64,000 bases of DNA from Ruegeria haliotis (GCF_013377785.1 NZ_JABXWT010000005.1:62001-126000); one strand, 5' to 3'; numbered from the stretch's first letter, positions 1 to 8,496 are shown. Notes: a model not told the origin generated them from the sequence alone. Numbers and translations are program-made.

Positions 1-69
1 AAAGTCACGTACGAGCTGCGCGCTGGTCGTGACGGCCGCGAAAGCGCCGACGACATTCAGCTGGCCTAA
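1..69 (+). CDS. Cold-shock protein (CspA family), C-terminal end only
   Basis: Only the last 22 codons lie in the window, read in frame 1 to a TAA at 67-69. The visible peptide runs KVTYELRAGRDGRESADDIQL-A. This matches the end of alphaproteobacterial CspA-like proteins (last OB-fold strand, then a short Gly-Arg-rich tail). Such proteins bind single-stranded RNA or DNA and act as RNA chaperones. A strong intrinsic terminator follows 10 bases after the stop, which supports a real gene end. With the nucleic-acid-binding motifs outside the window, the assignment rests on the tail alone. Confidence 0.7.
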   Translation, partial: KVTYELRAGRDGRESADDIQLA

Positions 70-79
70 CCGATTGAAA

Positions 80-105
80 GGGTGGGGAAAATCCCCGCCC
101 TTTTT
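80..105 (+). terminator. Rho-independent terminator of the cold-shock gene
   Basis: An 8-bp stem (80-87 pairing with 93-100, one G-U pair), a 5-base AAAAT loop and an immediate run of five T. This is a textbook intrinsic terminator placed just after the stop at 69. Confidence 0.9.
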
Positions 106-236
106 GTATCTTGCGAACATCAGGTGTGGCGCTCCAATACATCACATTCCCTTTACTTCACCGCACCGATTGACCAGATCGGCTAACCTTTCGAAACTAT
201 ATGAATGTTTTCATTGAAAGATAGCTGAGCCCCACC

Positions 237-797
237 ATGTTCACACGCCGCACATTTCTCTCTGCAACTGCCGCCGCAAGCCTCGTTCCAAGCACAGGAT
301 TTGCCAAGAAAAAGCCAATTGAATATGATCCGACCCCACAGTTTGTTCGGATCAAAAAACAATTCATGCCCGGTCAACTGCTGGTCGTTCCCCGTTCATT
401 CTACCTCTATTATGTGACCGAGCCGCGCAAAGCGATCCGCTATGGCTGCGGTGTTGGTAAAGCCGGGTTGGAGTTCACTGGCACCGCCACAATTGACGTG
501 AAAAAGGAATGGCCCACTTGGCGTCCAACCGAAGAGATGATCCAACGCGACCCGGTTGCCTATGGCAAGTTCAAGGACAACGACTATGTCCAGCCCGGTG
601 GCAACGACAATCCTCTTGGCGCACGAGCGTTGTATTTGTTCCAGAATGGGGTTGATACCTATTTCCGCATTCATGGCACCACGCAACCACAGACCATCGG
701 CCGCGCGGCGTCAAACGGATGTATACGAATGCTGAACGAACACGTGGTCGACCTGTATAACAGAGTGCCAATCGGCACCGTCGTCACGGTTGTTTGA
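237..797 (+). CDS. L,D-transpeptidase (YkuD domain), exported
   Basis: A 186-residue protein with an N-terminal export signal (about residues 1-23) that carries Arg4-Arg5 followed by a Phe-Leu, so it resembles a Tat signal. The rest is one YkuD domain. The catalytic motif is visible: His146-Gly147, then Ser-Asn-Gly-Cys162-Ile-Arg-Met. In this family the Cys forms the acyl-enzyme and makes 3-3 peptidoglycan cross-links or attaches proteins to the wall in the periplasm. It stands alone between the cold-shock gene and a convergent SRAP gene whose stop is only 8 bases away. Family assignment is secure; the exact substrate is not visible. Confidence 0.92.
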   Translation: MFTRRTFLSATAAASLVPSTGFAKKKPIEYDPTPQFVRIKKQFMPGQLLVVPRSFYLYYVTEPRKAIRYGCGVGKAGLEFTGTATIDVKKEWPTWRPTEEMIQRDPVAYGKFKDNDYVQPGGNDNPLGARALYLFQNGVDTYFRIHGTTQPQTIGRAASNGCIRMLNEHVVDLYNRVPIGTVVTVV

Positions 798-805
798 CCG
801 CGCCT

Positions 806-1420
806 TCAGGGCGCTGACCAATCCACATCTGTCGCCTCTTCGATGTGCAACAGCCCAGTCGGCCAAGGTTGCGCCAGAGCTTTAGCCTGCGCTTCGGACC
901 CGGTGAGCCATGTCTCTACCCCGGCATGATCCAGCAACACCCCCATTCGATGATGGATCGGCCTGAGGTCGGCATTCGGCTCGCATGTCACGACCGCGAA
1001 CTGATCGACGCGCAATCCCCCCGGTGCTTGCCAGCTGTCCGTAATCGCAGCAAAGAACAAGGGCGCTCGGTCGGCCGCCGCAATGCGCCACGCAGTTTTT
1101 CGGCGCTTCTCCCCTGTCCACTCATACCATCCGTCCACCGGAACGACTGCCCGCCTCACACCCTCAAATGCCGTTTTGTCAAAGACGGTCTCGGACCGGG
1201 CGTTGATGATGGTTTCCATCACGGGGCGTCCACGCGCATTGACCCGCCCCACCGGGATCATACCCCAGCGCATTGGGATCAGGTCATTCCCGCTCAGAAC
1301 AATCATTTCCTGACCTGGCTGTATGTTGTTGCGCGGAGACTGCACGGCAACGTCGCCCGACACGCCCAGAGTTTTAGCTACCTCGGCTATTGGTCGTGTC
1401 AGAAAAAACCGCCCCGGCAT
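806..1420 (-). CDS. SRAP/YedK-HMCES family protein lacking the catalytic Cys2
   Basis: A 204-residue protein matching the SOS-response-associated peptidase (SRAP) fold. That family cross-links to abasic sites in single-stranded DNA through Cys2, exposed after Met1 is removed. Other active-site positions are present: Asn73 (NARSE), Glu100 (GWYEW) and His156-His157 (HHRM). The N-terminus reads Met-Pro-Gly-Arg where the family has Met-Cys-Gly-Arg, so the nucleophile is replaced by Pro. ATG at 1418-1420 is the natural start, since the MxGR motif must be at the N-terminus. It may bind DNA without forming the thiazolidine link, or use the N-terminal amine differently. Convergent with the L,D-transpeptidase gene. 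Confidence 0.88.
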   Translation of the reverse strand: MPGRFFLTRPIAEVAKTLGVSGDVAVQSPRNNIQPGQEMIVLSGNDLIPMRWGMIPVGRVNARGRPVMETIINARSETVFDKTAFEGVRRAVVPVDGWYEWTGEKRRKTAWRIAAADRAPLFFAAITDSWQAPGGLRVDQFAVVTCEPNADLRPIHHRMGVLLDHAGVETWLTGSEAQAKALAQPWPTGLLHIEEATDVDWSAP

Positions 1421-1423
1421 AGC

Positions 1424-2089
1424 TCACTCCTGCTTTGTTGTCCGATCAACAAGGTCCAGAACTGACGGACCAAGAGCTTCAACAATCCGGGCGACACCTG
1501 CTGCATTAGGGTGGATCCCGTCCGGCTGCATATACTGCGCTACAGTATTCGGATCGCCCTCAGCCTCCAAACCGTCAAAAAAGCTGCTGGCATAGAGCAC
1601 GTTATACTTCTGCGCCAAGGCGGGATACATGCCGTCGAAAGACTGTTTGTACGCAACCCCATAATTTCCGGGGGCCTGCATTCCAACCAAAAGCACGGAC
1701 ACATCGCTGGCTTCGGCAACACTCAGGATCTTCTCAAGATTGGCCCGCGACACAGCGGGATCGATTCCGCGCAACAGATCATTGCCACCCAGTGCCACGA
1801 TCATGCCGTCCACATCCGGGGTCAGCGTCCACTCGACCCGCGCTGCGCCGCCTGCTGTAGTATCGCCCGATACGCCCGCGTTGATCAACGTGACATCCGC
1901 CCCCTGCGCGTGCAGCCATCGTTGCAATTGCGGGACGAACCCGTCTTTCTGAACCAGCCCGTAACCTTGGGTCAGCGAGTCGCCCAAGGCGGCAATCACC
2001 ACCGGCTCGGCTGTGGCAGCAAAACCGCAACACACAAACAGCCCCGACATCAAAGCCTTGCGCAAACCAGTAAGCACTCCATATCCCAA
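1424..2089 (-). CDS. tesA: SGNH-hydrolase, TesA-like arylesterase/lysophospholipase
   Basis: About 221 residues: a signal peptide ending near an Ala-Thr-Ala before Glu-Pro-Val, then the GDSL block (ALGDSLTQGYG, nucleophile Ser), the GGND block and the terminal DGIHPN block with the catalytic Asp and His. TesA-type enzymes are periplasmic esterases/thioesterases. The start is uncertain. I chose TTG at 2089 because AAGGGGAG lies 7 bases upstream and the product begins with a plausible signal peptide. ATG at 2050, GTG at 2077 and TTG at 2122 are alternatives. The gene is divergent from the YbbA-like ATPase gene, as in the conserved tesA-ybbA-ybbP neighbourhood of many proteobacteria. Confidence 0.88.
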   Translation of the reverse strand: MGYGVLTGLRKALMSGLFVCCGFAATAEPVVIAALGDSLTQGYGLVQKDGFVPQLQRWLHAQGADVTLINAGVSGDTTAGGAARVEWTLTPDVDGMIVALGGNDLLRGIDPAVSRANLEKILSVAEASDVSVLLVGMQAPGNYGVAYKQSFDGMYPALAQKYNVLYASSFFDGLEAEGDPNTVAQYMQPDGIHPNAAGVARIVEALGPSVLDLVDRTTKQE

Positions 2090-2115
2090 ATGATCGCTCC
2101 CCTTCGGAAAGACCC

Positions 2116-2811
2116 ATGACAAACCTTGTTCTCGAACTCCAAAATGCCGCTTTGTCGCTGGATGGCAATGCCGGTCGAGTGGATATCTTGCATGACATCA
2201 CCCTGTCTGTGGCCCGGGGCGAGACATTGGGGCTGGTCGGGCCCTCAGGATCCGGAAAGTCCTCACTACTGATGCTGATGGGTGGGTTAGAGCAGGTGAC
2301 AGAGGGCCGTGCGATTGCCTTGGGTCAGGACCTGACCGGAATGGACGAAGACACGCTGGCGCGATTTCGGCGCGACGCAATGGGCGTCGTTTTTCAGAAC
2401 TTCCATCTGATCCCTACGATGACGGCGCTGGAAAACGTGGCCACTCCGCTGGAACTGGCCGGGCACAAGGATGCATTCGAACGCGCCGAGGCCGAGTTGC
2501 AGGCCGTGGGCTTGTCGCACAGGCGCGATCACTATCCGGCGCAACTTTCAGGCGGCGAGCAACAGCGCGTTGCCCTGGCGCGCGCTTCCGCGCCGCGCCC
2601 CCAAATCCTGTTGGCGGACGAGCCCACCGGCAACCTCGACGAAACGAACGGAGCAGCGATTGTCGATCTCTTGTTTGGGCTGCGGGACAAGCATGGGGCG
2701 ACATTGATTCTGGTAACACACAGCCATTCGCTGGCCCAGCGCTGCGACCGCGTTGTCCGCTTGCGAGATGGACGTATCGCCGAGGATGTCCGGCAAGAGG
2801 CCGCGGAATGA
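2116..2811 (+). CDS. ybbA: ABC transporter ATP-binding protein, YbbA/LolD type
   Basis: A 231-residue ABC ATPase: Walker A GPSGSGKS at 42-49, Q-loop Gln near 94, signature LSGGEQQ at 144-150, Walker B ILLADEP at 164-170 and a switch His in VTHS. The extended loop and Gly-Asn-Leu-Asp after Walker B are typical of the LolD/MacB/YbbA branch, which drives mechanotransmission-type exporters with large periplasmic domains. The stop overlaps the start of the permease gene (ATG at 2808), so the two are translationally coupled. With tesA divergent upstream this is the YbbA-YbbP pair. Its substrate is not established; lipid or hydrophobic cargo is an inference from the neighbour. Confidence 0.92.
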   Translation: MTNLVLELQNAALSLDGNAGRVDILHDITLSVARGETLGLVGPSGSGKSSLLMLMGGLEQVTEGRAIALGQDLTGMDEDTLARFRRDAMGVVFQNFHLIPTMTALENVATPLELAGHKDAFERAEAELQAVGLSHRRDHYPAQLSGGEQQRVALARASAPRPQILLADEPTGNLDETNGAAIVDLLFGLRDKHGATLILVTHSHSLAQRCDRVVRLRDGRIAEDVRQEAAE

Positions 2812-5336
2812 GCCTGCGGTTGGCCGGACGGCTGGCGCGTCGGGAGTTGCGTGGAGGTTTGAATGGGTTCCGCGTTTTTCTTGCGTGTCTGGCTCTGGGC
2901 GTCGCAGCCATCGCGGCAGTGGGATCAGTACGGCACGCGATCCAGACCGGATTGGCGCAAGAAGGGGCCGCCCTGCTGGGAGGCGATGCGCAACTGGAGT
3001 TCACCTATCGATTTGCCAGCGACGAAGAACGGGCGTGGATGGACGGAACCGCGCATAAATCCTCGGAAGTCGTCGATTTCCGATCCATGGCGGTTGTGCC
3101 ACGTGCATCCGGACCGGACCGCGCACTGACACAAGTGAAGTCGGTTGACGAGGCCTATCCGCTGCTTGGAACCATTACCTTAGCGCCTGATATGCCACTG
3201 CCCGCTGCCCTAGATGGCACCAGCGAACTGCCTGGCGCAGTCATGGACCCGGTCCTGATCGATCGGTTGGATCTATCAATTGGCGATCATTTTGCCCTCG
3301 GCGCTCAGGAATTCGTGCTTATGGCTGCATTGATGACCGAGCCGGATGGCGCAGCCGATGGCTTTGGTCTTGGGCCTCGCACATTGGTTCGAACGGAAGA
3401 CCTGCAATCCTCAGGTCTGTTGGCGCCCGGAACCCTGTTTTCGACCAAGTACCGACTGGATCTGCCAGCGGGTGCCGGTCTGGAGGAGGTGTCCGCAGAA
3501 GCATTCCAGGTCTTTGATGGCACCGGTATGCGTTGGACCGACGCCCGCAATGGGGCACCGGGGATTGCTGAATTTGTAACCCGGCTCAGCGCATTTCTTG
3601 TACTCGTGGGTCTGGCCGGGCTGGCGGTTGGCGGTATTGGTGTCTCTGCCGCCGTCCGCGCCTATCTGTCACAAAAGACAGAGACGATCGCCACATTGCG
3701 CACGTTGGGCGCAGACCGGAAGACGATATTCCAGACCTACATGATCCAGATCGGCCTTTTGTCTGGCCTTGGCATCGCGATTGGGGTGGTCTTGGGCGGG
3801 TTGACGCCGCTGCTGTTGGCACCGCTGATCGAAAGCCGCCTGCCTGTTCCTGCGGTGTTCGCGCTCTATCCACAACCCCTGGCCGAATCCGCGCTTTATG
3901 GGGTGTTGACGGCCTTCCTGTTTACGCTTTGGCCACTGGCCAGAACCGAAAACGTACGCGCTGCCACCTTGTTTCGCGACGCTCTGACCTCGGCTCGCGG
4001 CATCCCGCGCCTTGTCTACGTTTTGGCCACGGGCGTCGGTCTGGCTGTTCTGATCGCATCCGCCTCGTGGTTCAGTGGTTCGACCTGGCTGACCTTGTGG
4101 ACCAGTGGCGGGCTGGCCGGGGCGTTGTTGTTGCTGTCCTTGTCAGCCGTAGTGGTCCGCTGGCTTGCCCGCTCCGGGGTGCCGCTGGCGCGCGGCAAGC
4201 CTTCTTTGCGTTGGGCCCTGTCGGCCATTTCCGACCCCCGTGAAGGCGCCGGGTCGGTTGTGCTTTCGCTCGGGCTAGGCCTGTCTGTTCTTGCGGCGGT
4301 CGGACAGATCGACGGCACCTTGCGCAATGCAATCTCAGGGAACTTGCCCGATGTGGCGCCATCCTACTTTTTTGTCGACATCCAGAAAGACCAGATGCCC
4401 GGCTTTACCAAACGGCTGGAAACCGACCCGGACGTCAGCCGCGTTGAGAGCGCACCGATGCTGCGGGGCATCATAACGCAGATCAACGGGCGTTCGGCGC
4501 GTGAAGTCGCCGGAGGTCATTGGGTGTTGGAAGGTGATCGTGGAGTGACCTACTCTATCTCGCCCCCGGAAAACGCGCGCATCACGGCAGGTGAATGGTG
4601 GCCCGAAGATTATGCAGGGACACCCCAAGTTAGTTTTGCCGCCGAAGAGGCCGAAGAGATGGGCTTGAAACTTGGTGACACCCTGACGGTCAACATTTTG
4701 GGCCGCGACATCACTGCCACACTGACATCCTTCCGCGAAGTGGATTTTTCAACCGCAGGTATGGGGTTCATCATGTCGATGAACCCATCGGCTTTGACGG
4801 GCGCACCGCACAGCTTTATCGCGACCGTTTATGCTGAAGAGCAGGCCGAAGCAGCCATTCTGCGAGACCTCGCTGGCCAATACCCAAACATCACCGCCAT
4901 CCGTGTACGGGATGCAATCGATCGGGTCTCGGGCCTACTGGCCGGGTTGGCAGCGGCGACGTCTTACGGGGCCGGCGTCTCATTGCTGACCGGGTTTCTG
5001 GTTCTGATCGGGGCCGCAGCCGCCGGTGAACCGGCGCGGCGATACGAGGCCGCCATTCTCAAGACGCTTGGCGCCAGCAGGCGCCGGATATTAATCAGCT
5101 TTGCCCTGCGCGCTGCTTTGCTGGGCGCAGCGGCTGGCTGTGTCGCCCTTCTCACCGGGATTCTGGGTGGCTGGGCCGTGGCGACATACATTTTTGACAC
5201 CAGTTTCACGATCATCTGGTCGTCGGCGTTGGGGATCGTCATTGCCGGGGTTGCGGTCACGCTTGGCGCCGGCCTGGCTTTTGCCTTGCGTCCATTGTCC
5301 GTCCGGCCAGCCCGCATCTTACGGGCCAGCGACTGA
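2808..5336 (+). CDS. ybbP: ABC transporter permease, YbbP-type (FtsX domains)
   Basis: An 842-residue membrane protein with one N-terminal transmembrane helix, a large periplasmic region, a three-helix FtsX core near residues 255-390, further helices near 400-450, a second periplasmic segment, and a C-terminal FtsX core near 715-830. That double-FtsX layout and length are typical of YbbP permeases. It is coupled by a 4-base overlap to the ATPase gene and ends only 2 bases before the stop of the convergent Rrf2 gene. The pair probably forms an inner-membrane ABC machine acting on periplasmic or membrane substrates. Confidence 0.9.
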   Translation: MSLRLAGRLARRELRGGLNGFRVFLACLALGVAAIAAVGSVRHAIQTGLAQEGAALLGGDAQLEFTYRFASDEERAWMDGTAHKSSEVVDFRSMAVVPRASGPDRALTQVKSVDEAYPLLGTITLAPDMPLPAALDGTSELPGAVMDPVLIDRLDLSIGDHFALGAQEFVLMAALMTEPDGAADGFGLGPRTLVRTEDLQSSGLLAPGTLFSTKYRLDLPAGAGLEEVSAEAFQVFDGTGMRWTDARNGAPGIAEFVTRLSAFLVLVGLAGLAVGGIGVSAAVRAYLSQKTETIATLRTLGADRKTIFQTYMIQIGLLSGLGIAIGVVLGGLTPLLLAPLIESRLPVPAVFALYPQPLAESALYGVLTAFLFTLWPLARTENVRAATLFRDALTSARGIPRLVYVLATGVGLAVLIASASWFSGSTWLTLWTSGGLAGALLLLSLSAVVVRWLARSGVPLARGKPSLRWALSAISDPREGAGSVVLSLGLGLSVLAAVGQIDGTLRNAISGNLPDVAPSYFFVDIQKDQMPGFTKRLETDPDVSRVESAPMLRGIITQINGRSAREVAGGHWVLEGDRGVTYSISPPENARITAGEWWPEDYAGTPQVSFAAEEAEEMGLKLGDTLTVNILGRDITATLTSFREVDFSTAGMGFIMSMNPSALTGAPHSFIATVYAEEQAEAAILRDLAGQYPNITAIRVRDAIDRVSGLLAGLAAATSYGAGVSLLTGFLVLIGAAAAGEPARRYEAAILKTLGASRRRILISFALRAALLGAAAGCVALLTGILGGWAVATYIFDTSFTIIWSSALGIVIAGVAVTLGAGLAFALRPLSVRPARILRASD

Positions 5337-5338
5337 TA

Positions 5339-5785
5339 TCACCGCACGCAGGCGACCGGTTGCAGAATTTGCAGCAACGGATCATTGTCACAAATCAATG
5401 CGTCCAGAGTGATCTCGTCCAGCGAGGCATAAAACACCTCGGCCGCGTCCTGCAGGGCCAGTTTCAATCGGCACGCATCTGTCAGCGGGCACGTATTGTC
5501 CGCATCCGCAAAACACTCGGCAATCGGCAAAGACCCTTCGACATGGCGAAAGACCGCGCCGATGCGGATCTGATCGGCGGGGCGGGCCAAAGACATGCCC
5601 CCGTTGCGACCGCGTTGCGTACTGAGGTAGTTCAACTGGCTCAATTGATTGATCACTTGCGCCAGATGGTTTTCCGAGATGTTGCACACTTCGGCGATCT
5701 CGGACTTCGTTACCAGCCGATCCAGATGCGCAGCACAATACATCAGCAGGCGCACAGCTATGTTCGTTCGTTTGGTTATCCGCAT
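5339..5785 (-). CDS. nsrR: Rrf2-family regulator, NsrR-like (Fe-S, nitric-oxide responsive)
   Basis: A 148-residue protein: an N-terminal winged helix (residues about 1-60) and three cysteines at 91, 99 and 105, near the spacing that holds the Fe-S cluster in NsrR. The start at 5785 is fixed by a good GGGAGG ribosome site; a longer in-frame reading upstream has none. NsrR represses nitric-oxide stress genes until NO damages its cluster. The gene diverges from the GGCT-like gene, and the 94-base gap holds an inverted repeat and an FNR-type palindrome. Rrf2 members overlap in motif, so IscR-like or other sensing cannot be excluded. Confidence 0.82.
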   Translation of the reverse strand: MRITKRTNIAVRLLMYCAAHLDRLVTKSEIAEVCNISENHLAQVINQLSQLNYLSTQRGRNGGMSLARPADQIRIGAVFRHVEGSLPIAECFADADNTCPLTDACRLKLALQDAAEVFYASLDEITLDALICDNDPLLQILQPVACVR

Positions 5786-5806
5786 GAGGGCCTCCCAAAA
5801 TTTAAG

Positions 5807-5823
5807 ATGCAGCCTTATTGCAT
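5807..5823. promoter_or_regulatory. Inverted repeat ATGCA-N7-TGCAT, candidate operator of the Rrf2 gene
   Basis: A perfect 5-bp dyad, 22 bases upstream of the regulator start codon. It resembles the ATGCA...TGCAT core of known NsrR operators. Autoregulation is an inference. Confidence 0.45.
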
Positions 5824-5841
5824 GTCTGGCAAAAAAACGGT

Positions 5842-5855
5842 TTGACATACATCAA
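5842..5855. promoter_or_regulatory. FNR/DNR/NnrR-type palindrome TTGAC-ATAC-ATCAA
   Basis: The 14-bp site fits the CRP/FNR-family consensus TTGAT-N4-ATCAA with one change. It lies between the divergent Rrf2 and GGCT-like genes, 24 bases before the latter's start codon. It suggests oxygen- or NO-linked control of one or both genes. Confidence 0.5.
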
Positions 5856-5879
5856 TCGCCGAAAAGGACCCCGCACCAC

Positions 5880-6449
5880 ATGGCAGACCCCTATTTCTTT
5901 GGCTATGGCAGCTTGGTGAATCTGGCGACACATGACTTTCCCGACCCGCGACCGGCGTGTTTGAAAGGCTGGCGGCGGGCTTGGCGGCATACGGATTTGC
6001 GCCCCGTGGCGTTCCTAACCGCGATCCCGGACCCCGAATCCGAGATCGAAGGCATGATCGCGCATGTTCCGAAAAACGATTGGGCCGCATTGGACGAACG
6101 CGAATGGGCCTATGATCGTATTCCGGCAACGCATTCGATCACACATCCCTTGACGCATGATGTCGATATCGCGGTCTATGCTGTATCTCAGGGTCGGCAC
6201 AACGACCCGAGCAACCGCCACCCGTTGCTGCTCAGCTATATCGACGTGGTCGTGCAGGGGTATCTGCGGGCCTTTGGCCCCGAAGGCGTAGACCGCTTCT
6301 TTGCCACAACCGACGGCTGGGACGCGCCCATCCTGAACGACCGCGCCGAACCACGCTATCCACGCCATCAACGACTTAAAACCGCCGAGACGGAGCTTGT
6401 GGATGTTCACCTGCAACGCGTTTCCGCCAGCATTGTGCAGACGGTCTAA
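5880..6449 (+). CDS. Gamma-glutamylcyclotransferase-like protein (AIG2/GGCT fold)
   Basis: A 189-residue protein opening with FFGYGSL, the substrate-binding Tyr-Gly-Ser-Leu loop of the GGCT fold. An acidic Asp-Glu-Arg-Glu-Trp segment at mid-length can supply the catalytic Glu. Members cyclise gamma-glutamyl amino acids or cleave glutathione to 5-oxoproline. The start at 5880 follows an AAAGGA ribosome site. A reading from 5649 would run across the upstream regulatory region and into the Rrf2 gene, so it is rejected. It is convergent with gltX. The substrate is not visible from sequence; a glutathione-related role under an NO/redox regulator is plausible but inferred. Confidence 0.8.
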   Translation: MADPYFFGYGSLVNLATHDFPDPRPACLKGWRRAWRHTDLRPVAFLTAIPDPESEIEGMIAHVPKNDWAALDEREWAYDRIPATHSITHPLTHDVDIAVYAVSQGRHNDPSNRHPLLLSYIDVVVQGYLRAFGPEGVDRFFATTDGWDAPILNDRAEPRYPRHQRLKTAETELVDVHLQRVSASIVQTV

Positions 6450-6500
6450 AGAAAAACGGGCCAAGCTTGCGCCTGCCCCGCGTTTCAATTGAATATTCTT

Positions 6501-6529
6501 CTAAAGAAAGCACGCGCCATCAGGCGCAT
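6501..6529 (-). terminator. Probable intrinsic terminator of gltX
   Basis: On the minus strand a 7-bp stem with a TGAT loop (bases 6513-6529) is followed by GCTTTCTTT. It lies just after the gltX stop at 6534. Confidence 0.6.
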
Positions 6530-6533
6530 CCGT

Positions 6534-7859
6534 TCAGCCCTGTGCGCGGATCACCTGTAGCAGTGGCAGCAGCGTCGCCATCTCGGGTCCGCGCTCCATG
6601 CCAGTCAGCGCCTTGCGCAGCGGCATGAACAGGCCCTTGCCTTTGCGGCCCGTCGCCTCTTTGACCGCTTTGGTCCAGATGCCCCAGGTTTCGCCGTCAA
6701 ACGGACCTTCGGGCAACAACGCCAGCGCCTCGGTGATAAAGTCCCGATCTTCATCCGCCACCAATGGCTCTGCACCGTCGCGGCATAGCTCCCACCAGCC
6801 TTTGAGATCGGCCAGAGTAGTTATGTTCTCACGCGCCATGGCCCAAAACGGCTCGGCCAGATCAGCCGGAACGCCTGCGTTGGCAACGGCATCCGCAACA
6901 TCGGCCAGTGGCAGCGATTGCAGATGCTTAGCAGTCAGGGGAAACAGGTCTTGTACGTCGAACTTGGTGGGCGCTGCGCCAAATCGGTTTACATCAAAAC
7001 CCTCGATCAACTCGGCCATGTCGGACAGTAGCTCTACCGGATCAGATGATCCCAAACGCGCCATCAGGCTCAGCAGGGCCATCGGCTGCACGCCTTGTTC
7101 GCGCAGATCGCGCAGGGCCAACGTGCCCAGACGTTTCGACAGCGCCTCGCCCTGAGGGCCGGTCAGCAGGGAATGATGCGCAAAACGCGGGCACTGACCA
7201 CCCAACGCATTGATGATCTGAATCTGTGTCGCGGTGTTGGTCACGTGGTCCGAGCCACGCACCACATTCGTTACACCCATTTCGGTGTCATCTACCACAG
7301 ACGCAATCGTATAGAGAACTTGCCCGTCGCCACGGATCAGCACCGGATCGGAAACCGAGGCTGCATCAATCGAGATATCGCCAAGAATACCATCGGTCCA
7401 CTCGATCCGTTCATGATCCAGCTTGAACCGCCACACGCCACTGCCACGCTTGGCCCGCAAGGCCTCTTTTTCCGCATCCGACAGGGACAGCGCGGCGCGA
7501 TCATAAACCGGCGGCTTTCCCATATTCAGTTGCTTCTTGCGTTTCAGGTCCAGCTCAGTCGGCGTCTCGAACGCCTCATAGAAGCGCCCCAACTCACGCA
7601 GCTTGTCGGCGGCTTCGGCATAACGGTCCAGACGTTCGGATTGGCGTTCAACCCGATCCCAATGCAGGCCCAGCCACTCCAGATCCTGCTTGATGGCATC
7701 GACATATTCTTCCTTCGACCGCTCGGGGTCGGTATCATCGATACGCAGGATGAACGTGCCGCCAGCCTTGCGGGCGATCAGATAGTTCATCAGGGCGGTA
7801 CGCAAGTTGCCGACATGGATGTAACCGGTGGGCGACGGGGCGAAACGGGTGGTGGTCAT
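6534..7859 (-). CDS. gltX: Glutamyl-tRNA synthetase
   Basis: A 441-residue class I aminoacyl-tRNA synthetase that loads glutamate on tRNA-Glu in the cytoplasm. Residues 1-20 carry the RFAPSPTGYIHVGN block (HIGH motif as HVGN), and LSKRLG in the middle is the KMSKS equivalent. The C-terminal third is the helical anticodon-binding domain. The length is slightly short for a bacterial GltX. Many alphaproteobacteria carry two copies, one of which can act on tRNA-Gln, and this window cannot tell which copy this is. Single-gene unit with its own terminator. Confidence 0.95.
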   Translation of the reverse strand: MTTTRFAPSPTGYIHVGNLRTALMNYLIARKAGGTFILRIDDTDPERSKEEYVDAIKQDLEWLGLHWDRVERQSERLDRYAEAADKLRELGRFYEAFETPTELDLKRKKQLNMGKPPVYDRAALSLSDAEKEALRAKRGSGVWRFKLDHERIEWTDGILGDISIDAASVSDPVLIRGDGQVLYTIASVVDDTEMGVTNVVRGSDHVTNTATQIQIINALGGQCPRFAHHSLLTGPQGEALSKRLGTLALRDLREQGVQPMALLSLMARLGSSDPVELLSDMAELIEGFDVNRFGAAPTKFDVQDLFPLTAKHLQSLPLADVADAVANAGVPADLAEPFWAMARENITTLADLKGWWELCRDGAEPLVADEDRDFITEALALLPEGPFDGETWGIWTKAVKEATGRKGKGLFMPLRKALTGMERGPEMATLLPLLQVIRAQG

Positions 7860-7945
7860 GGAAGTCTCCTGTTGGCGCGGCTCTTGTCACATGAGCGCGT
7901 TTTTGTCCAGCAACTGCTTGGGAACACATTTCCAGATGATGGATC

Positions 7946-8380
7946 TCAGGTCGGCTCGACGGGCCACAGACGTCCCAAATCCTCCAGCCCGGCCAGGATC
8001 AGGTCTGAAAGAACATCGAGGTCAATGTCCGGCAGCTTGTTCACGTACAGGCAGGACTTTCCCAGCTTGTGCTTTCCCAAACGGGACAAGATATCCCCAA
8101 AATCAGCATAACCCGGCATGATATAGATGGAATGCGCGGCCTTGCGCGGGGAAAATCCGGTTGCCAGAAACTCCCCCTCGCGTCCAGATTTATAGCGGTA
8201 GTGATACCGTCCGTACCCGATCATTGATGACCCCCACATAACAGGTGCAAAACCGGTAACTTTGCGAAATACTGCATCTAATGCCCGCGCTTCTTCCGCC
8301 TTGCGCGGCGACTGTACGGTCGCGAGAAAGCTTTCGACGCTTTGCCGTGTGGGAACGGTTTTGTTTTCTGATCGCGGCAT
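7946..8380 (-). CDS. DUF1801 (YdhG-like) protein
   Basis: A 144-residue protein with the DUF1801 pattern: an N-terminal helical part, MWGSSMIGYGRYHYRY in the middle, an aromatic strand SIYIMPGY, and a C-terminal LGKHKLGKSCLYVNKL segment. The family is small, cytoplasmic and without a proven reaction. The start at 8380 (MPRSENK) is ATG; a TTG two codons upstream is the only nearby alternative. It sits alone between gltX and the divergent metallo-hydrolase gene. No function is proposed. Confidence 0.82.
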   Translation of the reverse strand: MPRSENKTVPTRQSVESFLATVQSPRKAEEARALDAVFRKVTGFAPVMWGSSMIGYGRYHYRYKSGREGEFLATGFSPRKAAHSIYIMPGYADFGDILSRLGKHKLGKSCLYVNKLPDIDLDVLSDLILAGLEDLGRLWPVEPT

Positions 8381-8496
8381 GAACAAAAATTAACACGTAT
8401 TGTTCATCCACGCAGCCCATGTCTTGCGGGTATAAGCTGGCAAGAGGCACTTACCGGCCTAATTGAAGTCCTGATATTCTGACAGGGAGAACGATA

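Noticed and set aside
7095..8111. Long plus-strand frame opposite gltX
   Set aside because: It spans the gltX HIGH region and runs into the DUF1801 gene; no family features.
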